Source: Pseudochelatococcus contaminans
GTDB lineage: Bacteria; Pseudomonadota; Alphaproteobacteria; Rhizobiales; Beijerinckiaceae
Assembly: GCF_014195635.1 (NCBI RefSeq)
Contig: NZ_JACICC010000004.1
Coordinates: forward strand, 186,001 to 250,000
Direction: 5' to 3'
DNA: 64,000 bases
Shown: positions 57,339-64,000 of the stretch, piece by piece
Numbering within the stretch: the stretch's first letter is position 1
Layout of the letters: each line of letters opens with the position of its first letter
Notes under the pieces: model-generated
What the model saw: only the letters and a program-made list of their open reading frames with translations
What the model was told of the DNA's origin: nothing
The model's database searches: none
Made by a program: the position numbers and the translations under genes

Positions 57339-57827
57339 TCATACCAGCTGATCCAGAACGATCCGGCCCTCATCTGCCGGATCGTTTTTTTGTGTCCGCC
57401 GCTTGTCCTCAATCTGCGATAGCGCATCAAGAACGGCGTCGAACGTCAACAGCGTCGAAGCATGGCGCGCCGGGTAGTCACGCACGGGAGCCAGCACGGC
57501 AAGGTCTTCCCACCGGCCGGACGGCGGCTCACCGCCCTCTTTCAGCATGCGGCGCATGACCTCGCGGATTTCGCGCAGCTCCTGCGCCGTCGAACCGACG
57601 ACAAGACGCCCCATGACTGACGATGACGCCTGCCCCAAGGCGCACGCCCGCACCTCGTGGGCGAAATCGCTCACAGTCTCCCCGGACATCACCAGATCGA
57701 CAGTGACGGTGGAGCCGCAAAGGCGCGCGTGCGCGGTCGCCGTCGCATCAGGCGTGGCAAGCCGCCCCAGACGGGGAATGTCACTCGCGAGCACCAATAT
57801 CTGCCGGGAATAGATTTCGTTCAGCAT
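57339..57827 (-). CDS. IscU/NifU-like iron-sulfur cluster scaffold protein
   Basis: 162 residues from ATG 57827 with GGAAAG upstream. It has the IscU-type fold with Cys37 (ARLCGST) and Cys62 (RACALGQASSS). The third ligand Cys of classical IscU/SufU (R-x-K/x-C-A) is replaced: the motif reads YPARHASTLLTFDAV with Ala123. This fits a divergent subfamily found next to folE, hisI and yidD in alphaproteobacteria. Cluster assembly is therefore uncertain. The last 10 codons are also the stem of the terminator at 57357-57391. Confidence 0.88.
   Translation of the reverse strand: MLNEIYSRQILVLASDIPRLGRLATPDATATAHARLCGSTVTVDLVMSGETVSDFAHEVRACALGQASSSVMGRLVVGSTAQELREIREVMRRMLKEGGEPPSGRWEDLAVLAPVRDYPARHASTLLTFDAVLDALSQIEDKRRTQKNDPADEGRIVLDQLV
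57357..57391. terminator. Terminator embedded in the 3' end of the IscU-like gene
   Basis: A perfect 11-bp stem AACGATCCGGC/GCCGGATCGTT with an 8-base loop and a seven-T tail on the plus strand, so it ends mipA-like transcription. It overlaps the convergent coding sequence of the scaffold protein, codons for KNDPADEGRIVL. Confidence 0.88.
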
Positions 57828-57963
57828 CGTCTTTCCATTTCGGCGTGCTCCGGATGGGTGGCAACCGCCGCCCAAGGCCCCGGAGGCCTGATCATCCCAT
57901 TGGCAGCCCGGCATAGATGTGGTCAAGCTGCCGATGCCGGGTGATCCGTTGTGGTATCGTCAA

Positions 57964-57991
57964 CGTAAACTATATAAGATTGATGTTTACG
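57964..57991. promoter_or_regulatory. Inverted repeat between the IscU-like gene and folE
   Basis: CGTAAAC (57964-57970) and GTTTACG (57985-57991) are perfect inverted arms 14 bp apart in the divergent promoter region. A small hairpin CGGGA/TCCCG follows (57990-58005). This would suit a dimeric repressor or activator; the regulator is unknown. Confidence 0.4.
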
Positions 57992-58061
57992 GGAAAAATA
58001 TCCCGCCCTGCAAATCTCGAAACCGTCCCCACCCGGCCGGTCAAACAACGGGAGGCACCAC

Positions 58062-58697
58062 ATGGATGCCGTGGTTAAGTCCTTGTCCGACGGTGAAGCC
58101 AGTCAGGCCGAATCCGACAAGCCGATTTCCGACAGGCCAACACGCGCCGAAGCCGAAGCCGCCGTGCTGACGCTCTTGCGCTGGATCGGCGAAGACCCGG
58201 CCCGCGAAGGGCTTCTGGATACACCCAAACGGGTGGTTCGCGCCTATGAGGAGCTGTTCGCCGGCTATCGCGACAACCCGGTCGAAGTTCTCGACCGTGT
58301 TTTCGAGGAAGTCGAGGGATATTCGGATATCGTCCTCGTGCGCGACATATCGTTTTTCTCCCATTGCGAGCACCATATGGTGCCGATCATCGGCAAGGCG
58401 CATATCGCCTATTTCCCGGAGGGCGGCGTCGTTGGCCTCTCCAAACTTGCGCGCGTGGTTGACGTGTTCGCCCGCCGCCTTCAGACGCAGGAAGCACTGA
58501 CGGCGCAGATTGCAGATGCGATCAACGACACCCTGCGCCCGCGCGGTCTCGCCATCATGCTCGAAGCGGAGCATATGTGCATGGCCATGCGCGGCATCCA
58601 GAAACAGGGTGCGTCCACCATCACCACCCGCTTTACGGGTGTGTTCGAGGAAGACCCGGCCCTTCAGGCACGGTTCTTCATGCTGATCCGCGAGTGA
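58062..58697 (+). CDS. folE: GTP cyclohydrolase I
   Basis: Converts GTP to dihydroneopterin triphosphate, the first step of folate synthesis. 211 residues. Zinc site SHCEHHM (Cys102 and His residues) and the later [24 protein letters not shown] and [14 protein letters not shown] are family signatures. A GGGAGG ribosome-binding site precedes the ATG. About 27 variable residues come before the core. hisI follows 153 bp later in the same direction, a conserved pair in alphaproteobacteria. Confidence 0.97.
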   Translation: MDAVVKSLSDGEASQAESDKPISDRPTRAEAEAAVLTLLRWIGEDPAREGLLDTPKRVVRAYEELFAGYRDNPVEVLDRVFEEVEGYSDIVLVRDISFFSHCEHHMVPIIGKAHIAYFPEGGVVGLSKLARVVDVFARRLQTQEALTAQIADAINDTLRPRGLAIMLEAEHMCMAMRGIQKQGASTITTRFTGVFEEDPALQARFFMLIRE

Positions 58698-58850
58698 CAC
58701 CGGGCTTTTGTCAGGCTATTTTCATTGTCCGTCAGAGATGTTCGCGTGCAAATCGATCAATCAGTTTGCACGCGCTTTATCGTCTGTACAGTGACGCCTG
58801 TCAGTTGCCCACAGCATCTCAATCCAGCATTTTCTTCAGGGTATAATTCC

Positions 58851-59273
58851 GTGACAGACCGCCTCTTTCAACAGCCCCCCAGCGACAAGACAGCGCTGGA
58901 GGAAGGGCTCGCGCTGACCCCCGCTTTTGATGCCAACGGGTTGGTGACATGCGTCACTACCGATGCCGATACTGGCCACCTGCTGATGGTTGCGCATATG
59001 AACGCCGAGTCTCTGCGCCGCACGATCGAGACCGGCGAGGCTTGGTACTGGTCGCGTTCACGCCAGACCCTGTGGCACAAGGGCGATACCTCGGGCCAGA
59101 TCCAGACTGTTGTGGAAATGCGCGTCGATTGCGATCAGGACGCAATATGGATCAAGGTGCGCGTCGCTGGCGATGGCGGCTGCTGCCACACCGGCCGGTG
59201 CTCGTGCTTCTACCGCGCTGTTCCTGTCGGACACGGCACCTGCGAGGAGCTTGAGCTGATCAAGGACGATTGA
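58851..59273 (+). CDS. hisI: Phosphoribosyl-AMP cyclohydrolase
   Basis: Third step of histidine synthesis. A stand-alone HisI of 140 residues (no HisE fusion). Metal site RVDCDQDA (Asp93, Asp95, Asp97) and the zinc-binding [10 protein letters not shown] (111-120). Substrate region [16 protein letters not shown] is typical. GTG 58851 is chosen: it gives the expected N-terminus and follows CAGGG. The frame is open upstream to 58725 without conserved sequence. Confidence 0.95.
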   Translation: MTDRLFQQPPSDKTALEEGLALTPAFDANGLVTCVTTDADTGHLLMVAHMNAESLRRTIETGEAWYWSRSRQTLWHKGDTSGQIQTVVEMRVDCDQDAIWIKVRVAGDGGCCHTGRCSCFYRAVPVGHGTCEELELIKDD

Positions 59274-59299
59274 CGGGCTGCTACCAGCTTTTACGAGGC

Positions 59300-59324
59300 C
59301 CGCCGGGAGATCACATCCCGGCGG
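59300..59324. terminator. GC-rich stem-loop between convergent genes
   Basis: CCGCCGGGA/TCCCGGCGG pairs perfectly with a 7-base loop, between the hisI stop and the next minus-strand gene. No T run. Confidence 0.5.
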
Positions 59325-59330
59325 CTGCGA

Positions 59331-59744
59331 TCATAGCTTGCAAGCTGCCCGTGCAGCCTCAGCCTTGGGCCGGGCGGTGTTACTAAAGACACCGGAGCGG
59401 CGAAACGCCGCCAATTCGTCCTCACCCATGGCTTGCGTGATGCGCCGCGCATAACAGCCACAACGGTCGGCGTAGCTGTCTTTCGAGGAACTCGAAACGC
59501 CCCATTGCTGAACCACGCATGCGTCCAGAATATGCAACCGGATGGTGTCGAGGCTGGCGCTGCTCAAATCGACGGTGCCGGCACCTGCCGGTTGTCGCGG
59601 CGGAGTTGCGCCGGCCCATGCCGTCAACGGCAGCGAAAACGTCGCCATCGCCGCCGCAAAGGCAATACAGGCAATCTTTGAGCCAGAAACGCGCGATTGA
59701 CCGAACTCTGTTCCACTGAACTTGCTGAGACCCGACATCATCAT
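59331..59744 (-). CDS. Secreted Cys-containing hypothetical protein
   Basis: 137 residues with a late signal peptide (about residues 24-44, ending PLTAWAGA). AAAGG lies before the first of three consecutive ATGs. The mature part has Cys in HILDACVVQQWG, a CGC pair (DRCGCYARRI) and a terminal Cys (RAACKL), so disulfides in the periplasm are likely. The segment YARRITQAMGEDELAAFRRSG looks helical. Similar short secreted proteins occur in Hyphomicrobiales; function unknown. It follows ndk on the same strand across the repeat region. Confidence 0.78.
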   Translation of the reverse strand: MMMSGLSKFSGTEFGQSRVSGSKIACIAFAAAMATFSLPLTAWAGATPPRQPAGAGTVDLSSASLDTIRLHILDACVVQQWGVSSSSKDSYADRCGCYARRITQAMGEDELAAFRRSGVFSNTARPKAEAARAACKL

Positions 59745-59792
59745 CGCAGTGCCTTTATGGGAGCGCCCGAGAAAGCGCCGTCACCTGAGCAT

Positions 59793-59903
59793 AGCGCTCT
59801 AGGTTCTATATTTCGCCGCAACTTGCGTTCAAGGCGATGGATCGACTTGAACGCAAACTGCTCTGGCTGCCTTTCGCGTTTCATCAGAGAATGAAAGGCA
59901 GCC
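59793..59903. repeat. Dispersed hairpin repeat, copy C (complete), with second hairpin
   Basis: The main stem TTGCGTTCAAG/CTTGAACGCAA (within 59822-59860) is perfect at 11 bp. The left flank 59793-59840 matches the reverse complement of copy A, and 59822-59860 matches copy B. A second perfect 11-bp stem GGCTGCCTTTC/GAAAGGCAGCC occupies 59865-59903. It lies between ndk and the Cys-protein gene. Confidence 0.7.
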
Positions 59904-59965
59904 AATTATCTGGAATTTAAGCAAATTCCTGTCGATCAGACAATTGCGTCCGACCGAAACGCACT

Positions 59966-60388
59966 TCAGCCAACGATTTCGTTGCCGGCGAAGAACTGTG
60001 CGATTTCCACCTGAGCGGCCTCGGGCGAATCCGAACCGTGGACGGAGTTCTCACCGACGGACTTGGCGAAGAGCTTGCGAATCGTGCCCTCTGCTGCGTT
60101 CTCGGGGTTGGTTGCGCCCATGACTTCGCGATAGGTCGCGATGGCGTCCTCACCTTCCAGAACCTGCACCACGACCGGGCCGGAGATCATGAAATCGACC
60201 AGCTCGCCGAAGAACGGACGGGCGCTGTGGACGGCATAGAACTGTTCGGCCTGTGCGCGCGTCAGAAGGATGCGCTTCTGGGCGACGATGCGAAGGCTTG
60301 CCTTCTCGATGACGGCGTTGATGGCGCCGGTGAGATTGCGTTCGGTCGCGTCGGGCTTGATGATTGAAAAAGTACGCTCAAGAGCCAT
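59966..60388 (-). CDS. ndk: Nucleoside diphosphate kinase
   Basis: Balances nucleoside triphosphate pools by a phospho-histidine intermediate. 140 residues: [18 protein letters not shown] at the start, the active His117 in SVHGSDS, and the [11 protein letters not shown] substrate loop. Length and all motifs are standard. An in-frame upstream start exists (60484) but lacks conserved sequence. It is transcribed alone, facing away from livM. Confidence 0.98.
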   Translation of the reverse strand: MALERTFSIIKPDATERNLTGAINAVIEKASLRIVAQKRILLTRAQAEQFYAVHSARPFFGELVDFMISGPVVVQVLEGEDAIATYREVMGATNPENAAEGTIRKLFAKSVGENSVHGSDSPEAAQVEIAQFFAGNEIVG

Positions 60389-60508
60389 GATATATCCGTC
60401 TAAAACCTGGAGTTTTCGGAGTTGTGAGCGGCTTATAGCCCTCCATAGCGTCAGCGACAAGACACAGCGCTTCTGAAACAGCAAACGTGGTTTTCAGGTT
60501 ACGCTTTT

Positions 60509-60536
60509 GGCGGCGGGGAGCGAACTCCCCACCGCC
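60509..60536. terminator. Stem-loop between ndk and livM
   Basis: GGCGGCGGGGA pairs with TCCCCACCGCC (one G-T pair). It lies about 31 bp beyond the livM stop. The T stretch is only on the far side, so it could mark the end of the liv transcript without a classical U tract. Confidence 0.5.
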
Positions 60537-60567
60537 TCGTGCCTTTTATCTCGGCAGATGCGAGACG

Positions 60568-61560
60568 TTACAGCGGCCGCTTCACCCAGCGCGACAGCAC
60601 GCCGATGATGCCTTCGCGGAACAGCATCACGCAGACGACGAACACGATACCCTGGATGATCGGCACCCACGCGCCGAACGATGCCAGATAGTTCTGCATC
60701 GACACCACAATCACCGAACCCACGATCGGCCCGAAGATCGTGCCCATGCCGCCGACGAGCGTCATCAGCACCACCTCGCCAGACATGGTCCAGTGCACGT
60801 CCGTCAACGAGGCGAGCTGGAACACGATGGCTTTCGTGCCGCCGGCAAGCCCCGCCAGACCGGCGGAAAGCACGAACACGGCAAGCTTATATTGGGTCGT
60901 GCGATAGCCGAGCGAGATGGCGCGCGGCTCGTTATCACGAATAGCGCGCAGCACCTGGCCGAATGGCGAGTGGATGATGCGGAAGATCAGCAGGAAGCCG
61001 AACAGGAAGATCGCCGCGACCACGTAATAAAGCGTGCGATCATCGGTGAGCGGAATGACGCCGAACAGATTGCCACGCGGCACGCCCTGAATGCCGTCCT
61101 CACCGCCCGTAAAGGCCGATTGCAACGACACGAAGTAGATGAGCTGCGCCAGCGCCAGCGTGATCATGGCAAAGTAGATGCCCTGCCGGCGGATGGCCAG
61201 AGCGCCGAATATGAGGCCAAGCACAACCGCAGTGGCCGTGCCTGCAAGGATGGCCAGTTCCGGCGTCAGCCCCCACACTTTGGCCGCATGGGCGCTGACG
61301 TAACTCGCGAAGCCGAAGTAGGCCGCGTGCCCGAAGGACAACAGGCCGCCATAGCCCAGCAACAGGTTGAGCGCCGCCGCGAACAGCGCGAAGCACAACA
61401 CCTTCATGAGGAAGACAGGATAGAGAAGGTGCGGCGCAATCAGCAACCCGACGATCAACGCAATGAACAGCGCGCCATAGAGCCGGGAGTTGCCGCGCGC
61501 AACGGTATCGATAGGCTCGCCAGCGGCGGTGCCGGAAGCTGCGATATCCTGGGTGGTCAT
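60568..61560 (-). CDS. livM: Branched-chain-type ABC transporter permease LivM
   Basis: Integral membrane subunit of a HAAT-family importer. 330 residues, about 9-10 helices. LLLGYGGLLSFGHAAYFGF is the diagnostic LivM sequence, and RAIRDNEPRAISLGY is the cytoplasmic EAA-like loop that meets the ATPases. Its ATG overlaps the last base of livH, so the two are translated together. Last gene of the livF-livK-livH-livM group. Confidence 0.95.
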   Translation of the reverse strand: MTTQDIAASGTAAGEPIDTVARGNSRLYGALFIALIVGLLIAPHLLYPVFLMKVLCFALFAAALNLLLGYGGLLSFGHAAYFGFASYVSAHAAKVWGLTPELAILAGTATAVVLGLIFGALAIRRQGIYFAMITLALAQLIYFVSLQSAFTGGEDGIQGVPRGNLFGVIPLTDDRTLYYVVAAIFLFGFLLIFRIIHSPFGQVLRAIRDNEPRAISLGYRTTQYKLAVFVLSAGLAGLAGGTKAIVFQLASLTDVHWTMSGEVVLMTLVGGMGTIFGPIVGSVIVVSMQNYLASFGAWVPIIQGIVFVVCVMLFREGIIGVLSRWVKRPL

Positions 61561-62447
61561 CAGGCAGCCCTCCCGAAAAGGCCAGCGGGCTTCACCAGAA
61601 GCACGAGGATCATGATAACGAAGATGACGGTCGAGGATGCCTCGGGATAGAACACCTTGGTCAGCCCCTCGACGATGCCGAGCGCGAAGCCCGTGACGAT
61701 GGAGCCGAGGATCGAGCCCATGCCGCCGATGACAACCACCGCGAACACCACGATGATGAGGTCCGCGCCCATGTTGGGGTTCACCGCATAGATCGGCGCG
61801 GCCAGCACACCGGCAAAGCCTGCGAGCGCGACGCCGAAGCCGTAGGTGAGCGTCACCAGCATCGGCACGTTGATGCCGAAGGCTCCGACAAGCGTGGCAT
61901 TTTCAGTCGCTGCACGCAGATAGGCGCCAAGGCGTGTGCGCTCGATTACCAGCCACGTCACGATGCACACCGCAAGGGCCGCCACCACAACCCATGCCCG
62001 GTAATTGGGCAGGAACATGAAGCCCAGGTTATTCCCGCCCGCCAGCTCGCGCGGAATGCCGTATGGCAGACCCGAAACGCCGTATTCGTTGCGGAATACG
62101 CCCTGAATGATAAGCGCGAGGCCGAATGTCAGCAGCAGGCCGTAGAGATGATCGACGTTTTGCAATCGTGAGAGAAATAATCGCTCAATGACGATACCCG
62201 TCGCACCGACCACCAGCGGGGCGATCAGCAGCGACCACCAATAGCCGACGCCGGCATATTGCAGCAGCATCCACGCAACAAACGCACCCATCATGTACTG
62301 GGCGCCGTGAGCGAAGTTGATAATGTTGAGCAGGCCGAAAATGATGGCAAGCCCGAGACTGAGCACCGCGTAGAACGAACCGTTGATCAGCCCCAGCAAA
62401 AGCTGGCCGAACAGGACCTGAGGCGAAACGCCGAGAAGTTCGAACAT
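61560..62447 (-). CDS. livH: Branched-chain-type ABC transporter permease LivH
   Basis: 295 residues, about 8 helices. The N-terminal GLINGSFYAVLSLGLAIIFG and the NFAHGAQYMMGAF segment are diagnostic of LivH. The coupling loop RTRLGAYLRAATEN follows. It pairs with LivM as the membrane pore; the ligand comes from LivK. A 170-bp gap with a long inverted repeat separates it from livK, so expression of the permeases may be tuned separately from the binding protein. Confidence 0.95.
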   Translation of the reverse strand: MFELLGVSPQVLFGQLLLGLINGSFYAVLSLGLAIIFGLLNIINFAHGAQYMMGAFVAWMLLQYAGVGYWWSLLIAPLVVGATGIVIERLFLSRLQNVDHLYGLLLTFGLALIIQGVFRNEYGVSGLPYGIPRELAGGNNLGFMFLPNYRAWVVVAALAVCIVTWLVIERTRLGAYLRAATENATLVGAFGINVPMLVTLTYGFGVALAGFAGVLAAPIYAVNPNMGADLIIVVFAVVVIGGMGSILGSIVTGFALGIVEGLTKVFYPEASSTVIFVIMILVLLVKPAGLFGRAA

Positions 62448-62500
62448 CGATACGCCTTTCAGAGGCAGATGGTATCCGATGAAGGCAATAGCGTTTCATA

Positions 62501-62559
62501 TCAATATGTTGCTATCGTATCATGATGCATTATATGAGCATATGACATCAACATATTGA
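62501..62559. promoter_or_regulatory. Inverted repeat between livK and livH
   Basis: TCAATATGTTG (62501-62511) and CAACATATTGA (62549-62559) are perfect 11-bp arms separated by 37 AT-rich bases. The core ACATATTGAC recurs at 63844-63853 upstream of livK. This suggests a shared operator for a dimeric regulator, or a stem-loop that adjusts livK versus livHM levels. Confidence 0.5.
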
Positions 62560-62617
62560 CTGACCGGAAATGCGGGCCGGCATGAACAGCCAGCCCGCAT
62601 TCCGGCCTTGAAGCGCG

Positions 62618-63817
62618 TTACTTGACGAGGTTGCAGGCTTCGCCATCAAGCGGACGGAACGCATCCGCCGCCGGGATCACCGCCAACTGCTCGTAGTAGT
62701 CCCATGGGCCTTTGGAGTCGCCAGGCGCCTTGACCTTGAACAGGTACATGTCGTGGACGTGGCGGCCGTCGACGCGCACTTCGCCCTTACCGAACAGCGG
62801 GTCCTCGGACGGGTTGTCACGCATCCATTGCAGCACCTTCTCCGGATCCTTGGACTTCGTAGCTTCGACGCCCTTCAGATAATGCAGCGTGCCGGAGTAA
62901 ACGCCGGCGTGCACCATCGTCGGCTTTTTGCCGCCGTGCTGCGCCGCAAAACGCTCGGACCACTCGCGCGTACCGTCGTTTTGATCCCAGTAAAACGCTT
63001 CCGTCAGCACCAGACCCTGGGCAGCCTCAAGACCGAGAGCGTGCACTTCGGACAAGAAGACCAGCAAACCTGCGAGCGTCTGTCCACCGGCCACGATGCC
63101 GAACTCGGACGCCTGCTTGATGGCGTTGATGGTGTCGCCACCAGCGTTGGCAAGGCCGATGACCTTGGCGTTGGAAGCCTGCGCCTGCAACAGGAACGAC
63201 GAGAAGTCACCGCCCGGGAACGGGTGCTTGACCTGCCCCAGCACCTTGCCGCCGGCATTCTTCACCACTTCGGCGGTGTCGCGCTCCAGCGCATGGCCAA
63301 AGGCATAATCGGCGGTGAGGAAGTACCAGGTATCACCACCCTGTGCGACCACCGCAGAGCCCGTGCCCTTGCCGAGTGAATAGGTGTCGTAGGTCCAATG
63401 GATGGTGTTGGGCGAGCACTGCTTGCCGGTGAGTTCGGTCGCGCCCGGGCCAGACGCGATCAGAACCTTGTTCTTCTCGCGCGTGATCTGGGACACGGCA
63501 AGCGCCACCGAGGACGTGGGCACATCGAGAATGACGTCGACGCCATCCCGGTCATACCACTGGCGGGCGATGTTCGAGCCTACGTCCGGTTTGTTCTGGT
63601 GGTCAGCGGAGATGATATCGACATTGATGCCCTTTTCAGCCGCCTTGAAATCCTCAGCCGCAAGCCGAGCGGCAATGACGGAGCCTTCGCCGGACAAGTC
63701 CGCATAGACGCCGGAGCGATCGTTCAGCACGCCGAGTTTCACCGGGATTTGCGCCTGAGCCGCGCTGAATGCGCCGACGATGAAGGTGGTAGCCAGCAAC
63801 CAGGTCTTGATACCCAT
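62618..63817 (-). CDS. ABC transporter substrate-binding protein (LivK/HAAT type)
   Basis: 399 residues with signal peptide 1-22 (SAAQA-QIPV) and a type I periplasmic-binding fold (Peripla_BP_6). The start KLGVLNDRSGVYADLSGEGS and the segment WYFLTADYAFGHALERDT are typical of HAAT binding proteins. The latter form is frequent in proteins for aromatic acids and other non-amino-acid ligands, so the substrate should not be assumed to be leucine. ATG follows AAGGGGGAAACA. It is placed between livF and livH in the same direction and probably is the most abundant product of the group. Confidence 0.92.
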   Translation of the reverse strand: MGIKTWLLATTFIVGAFSAAQAQIPVKLGVLNDRSGVYADLSGEGSVIAARLAAEDFKAAEKGINVDIISADHQNKPDVGSNIARQWYDRDGVDVILDVPTSSVALAVSQITREKNKVLIASGPGATELTGKQCSPNTIHWTYDTYSLGKGTGSAVVAQGGDTWYFLTADYAFGHALERDTAEVVKNAGGKVLGQVKHPFPGGDFSSFLLQAQASNAKVIGLANAGGDTINAIKQASEFGIVAGGQTLAGLLVFLSEVHALGLEAAQGLVLTEAFYWDQNDGTREWSERFAAQHGGKKPTMVHAGVYSGTLHYLKGVEATKSKDPEKVLQWMRDNPSEDPLFGKGEVRVDGRHVHDMYLFKVKAPGDSKGPWDYYEQLAVIPAADAFRPLDGEACNLVK

Positions 63818-63843
63818 TGTTTCCCCCTTGATGATTTTGTTTC

Positions 63844-63853
63844 ACATATTGAC
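63844..63853. promoter_or_regulatory. Second copy of the ACATATTGAC motif, upstream of livK
   Basis: Lies in the 70-bp gap between livF and livK. It is the same 10 bases as in the right arm of 62549-62559. CATA/TATG arms around TTGACG make it locally symmetrical. Confidence 0.35.
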
Positions 63854-63887
63854 GTATGCCACTGTGATAATTTGATTTTATATGGTG

Positions 63888-64000
63888 TTATACGCCGAGA
63901 TAGGAGTGCAGCTTGTCGATGTTCGCATCGAGTTCGTCGTTGCGGATCATGTCGACGACCCGCCCCTGATCCACAACGTAATGACGGTCTGCGACCGTCG
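63888..64000 (-). CDS. livF: ABC transporter ATP-binding protein (LivF-like), C-terminal end only
   Basis: The last 37 residues of a minus-strand gene that enters from beyond the right edge. The frame reads ...TVADRHYVVDQGRVVDM and ends KLHSYLGV. ADRHYVVDQGRVV is the conserved C-terminal part of LivF/LivG-type ATPases, and a tail ending in HxYLGV is typical of LivF. It is 70 bp upstream of livK, so the ATPase, binding-protein and permease genes form one cluster. Confidence 0.85.
   Translation of the reverse strand, partial: TVADRHYVVDQGRVVDMIRNDELDANIDKLHSYLGV

Overview
The window reads as chromosome from an alphaproteobacterium, most likely of the order Hyphomicrobiales (Rhizobiales). The support is indirect but consistent: an Omp2-type porin_2 protein, the gene order rplU-rpmA-GNAT-obgE-proB-proA-nadD-rsfS-rlmH-(M23 protein)-ctpA-rppH, the pairs gyrA-coaD and thrS-yidD, high GC content with frequent GTG/TTG starts, and mosaic intergenic hairpin repeats of the kind known from rhizobia. 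I cannot name genus or species. Most of the window is ordinary core-genome housekeeping. There is no CRISPR array, insertion sequence, prophage or rRNA operon.

Layout. 1-3.2 kb: purH (cut by the window edge) and a heparinase II/III-like protein. 3.4-5.6 kb: asd, an XRE regulator and a small membrane protein. 5.7-16.6 kb: a long minus-strand housekeeping run from rplU down to rppH, covering ribosomal proteins, ObgE, proline synthesis, NAD synthesis, RsfS, RlmH, an EnvC-like factor, CtpA and RppH. 16.9-19.4 kb: tRNA-Ser(CGA) followed by a gene-poor, AT-richer stretch with a secreted Tudor-like repeat protein, a mosaic hairpin element, and a ParD-like antitoxin homologue directly coupled to a second methionine aminopeptidase. 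19.8-25.6 kb: a PhaC-like Cys hydrolase, the porin, and a fusion of an FAD oxidoreductase to a patatin phospholipase. 25.6-35.0 kb: coaD and gyrA, then rpe, a small XRE module, purB, a serine hydrolase and gyrB. 35.1-39.7 kb: an MFS exporter, a lytic transglycosylase, prfC and tRNA-Glu(TTC).

39.8-50.2 kb: recJ, glpX, hom and an AlaC-like aminotransferase, a lipoprotein, class I phaC, argC and an agmatinase-like gene. 50.5-53.7 kb: a membrane protein, NAD kinase, a secreted repeat protein, and a nitrilase-family protein in which Ser replaces the catalytic Cys. 53.8-60.4 kb: thrS, yidD, a MipA/OmpV protein, an IscU-like scaffold, folE, hisI, a secreted Cys protein and ndk. 60.5-64 kb: a Liv-type (HAAT) ABC importer, livF(end)-livK-livH-livM.

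Metabolically the region links aspartate-family amino acids (asd, hom, aminotransferase), proline (proA, proB), arginine (argC, agmatinase), purines (purH, purB), folate (folE), histidine (hisI), NAD(P) (nadD, NAD kinase), CoA (coaD), gluconeogenesis and the pentose phosphate pathway (glpX, rpe), and polyhydroxyalkanoate storage (phaC). Both gyrase genes lie within 9 kb on opposite strands. The observations most worth following are the ParD-like/Map2 cassette with a palindrome in its promoter, the oxidoreductase-patatin fusion, the Cys-to-Ser nitrilase, the secreted Tudor-like protein, and a dispersed hairpin repeat family with compensatory base changes.
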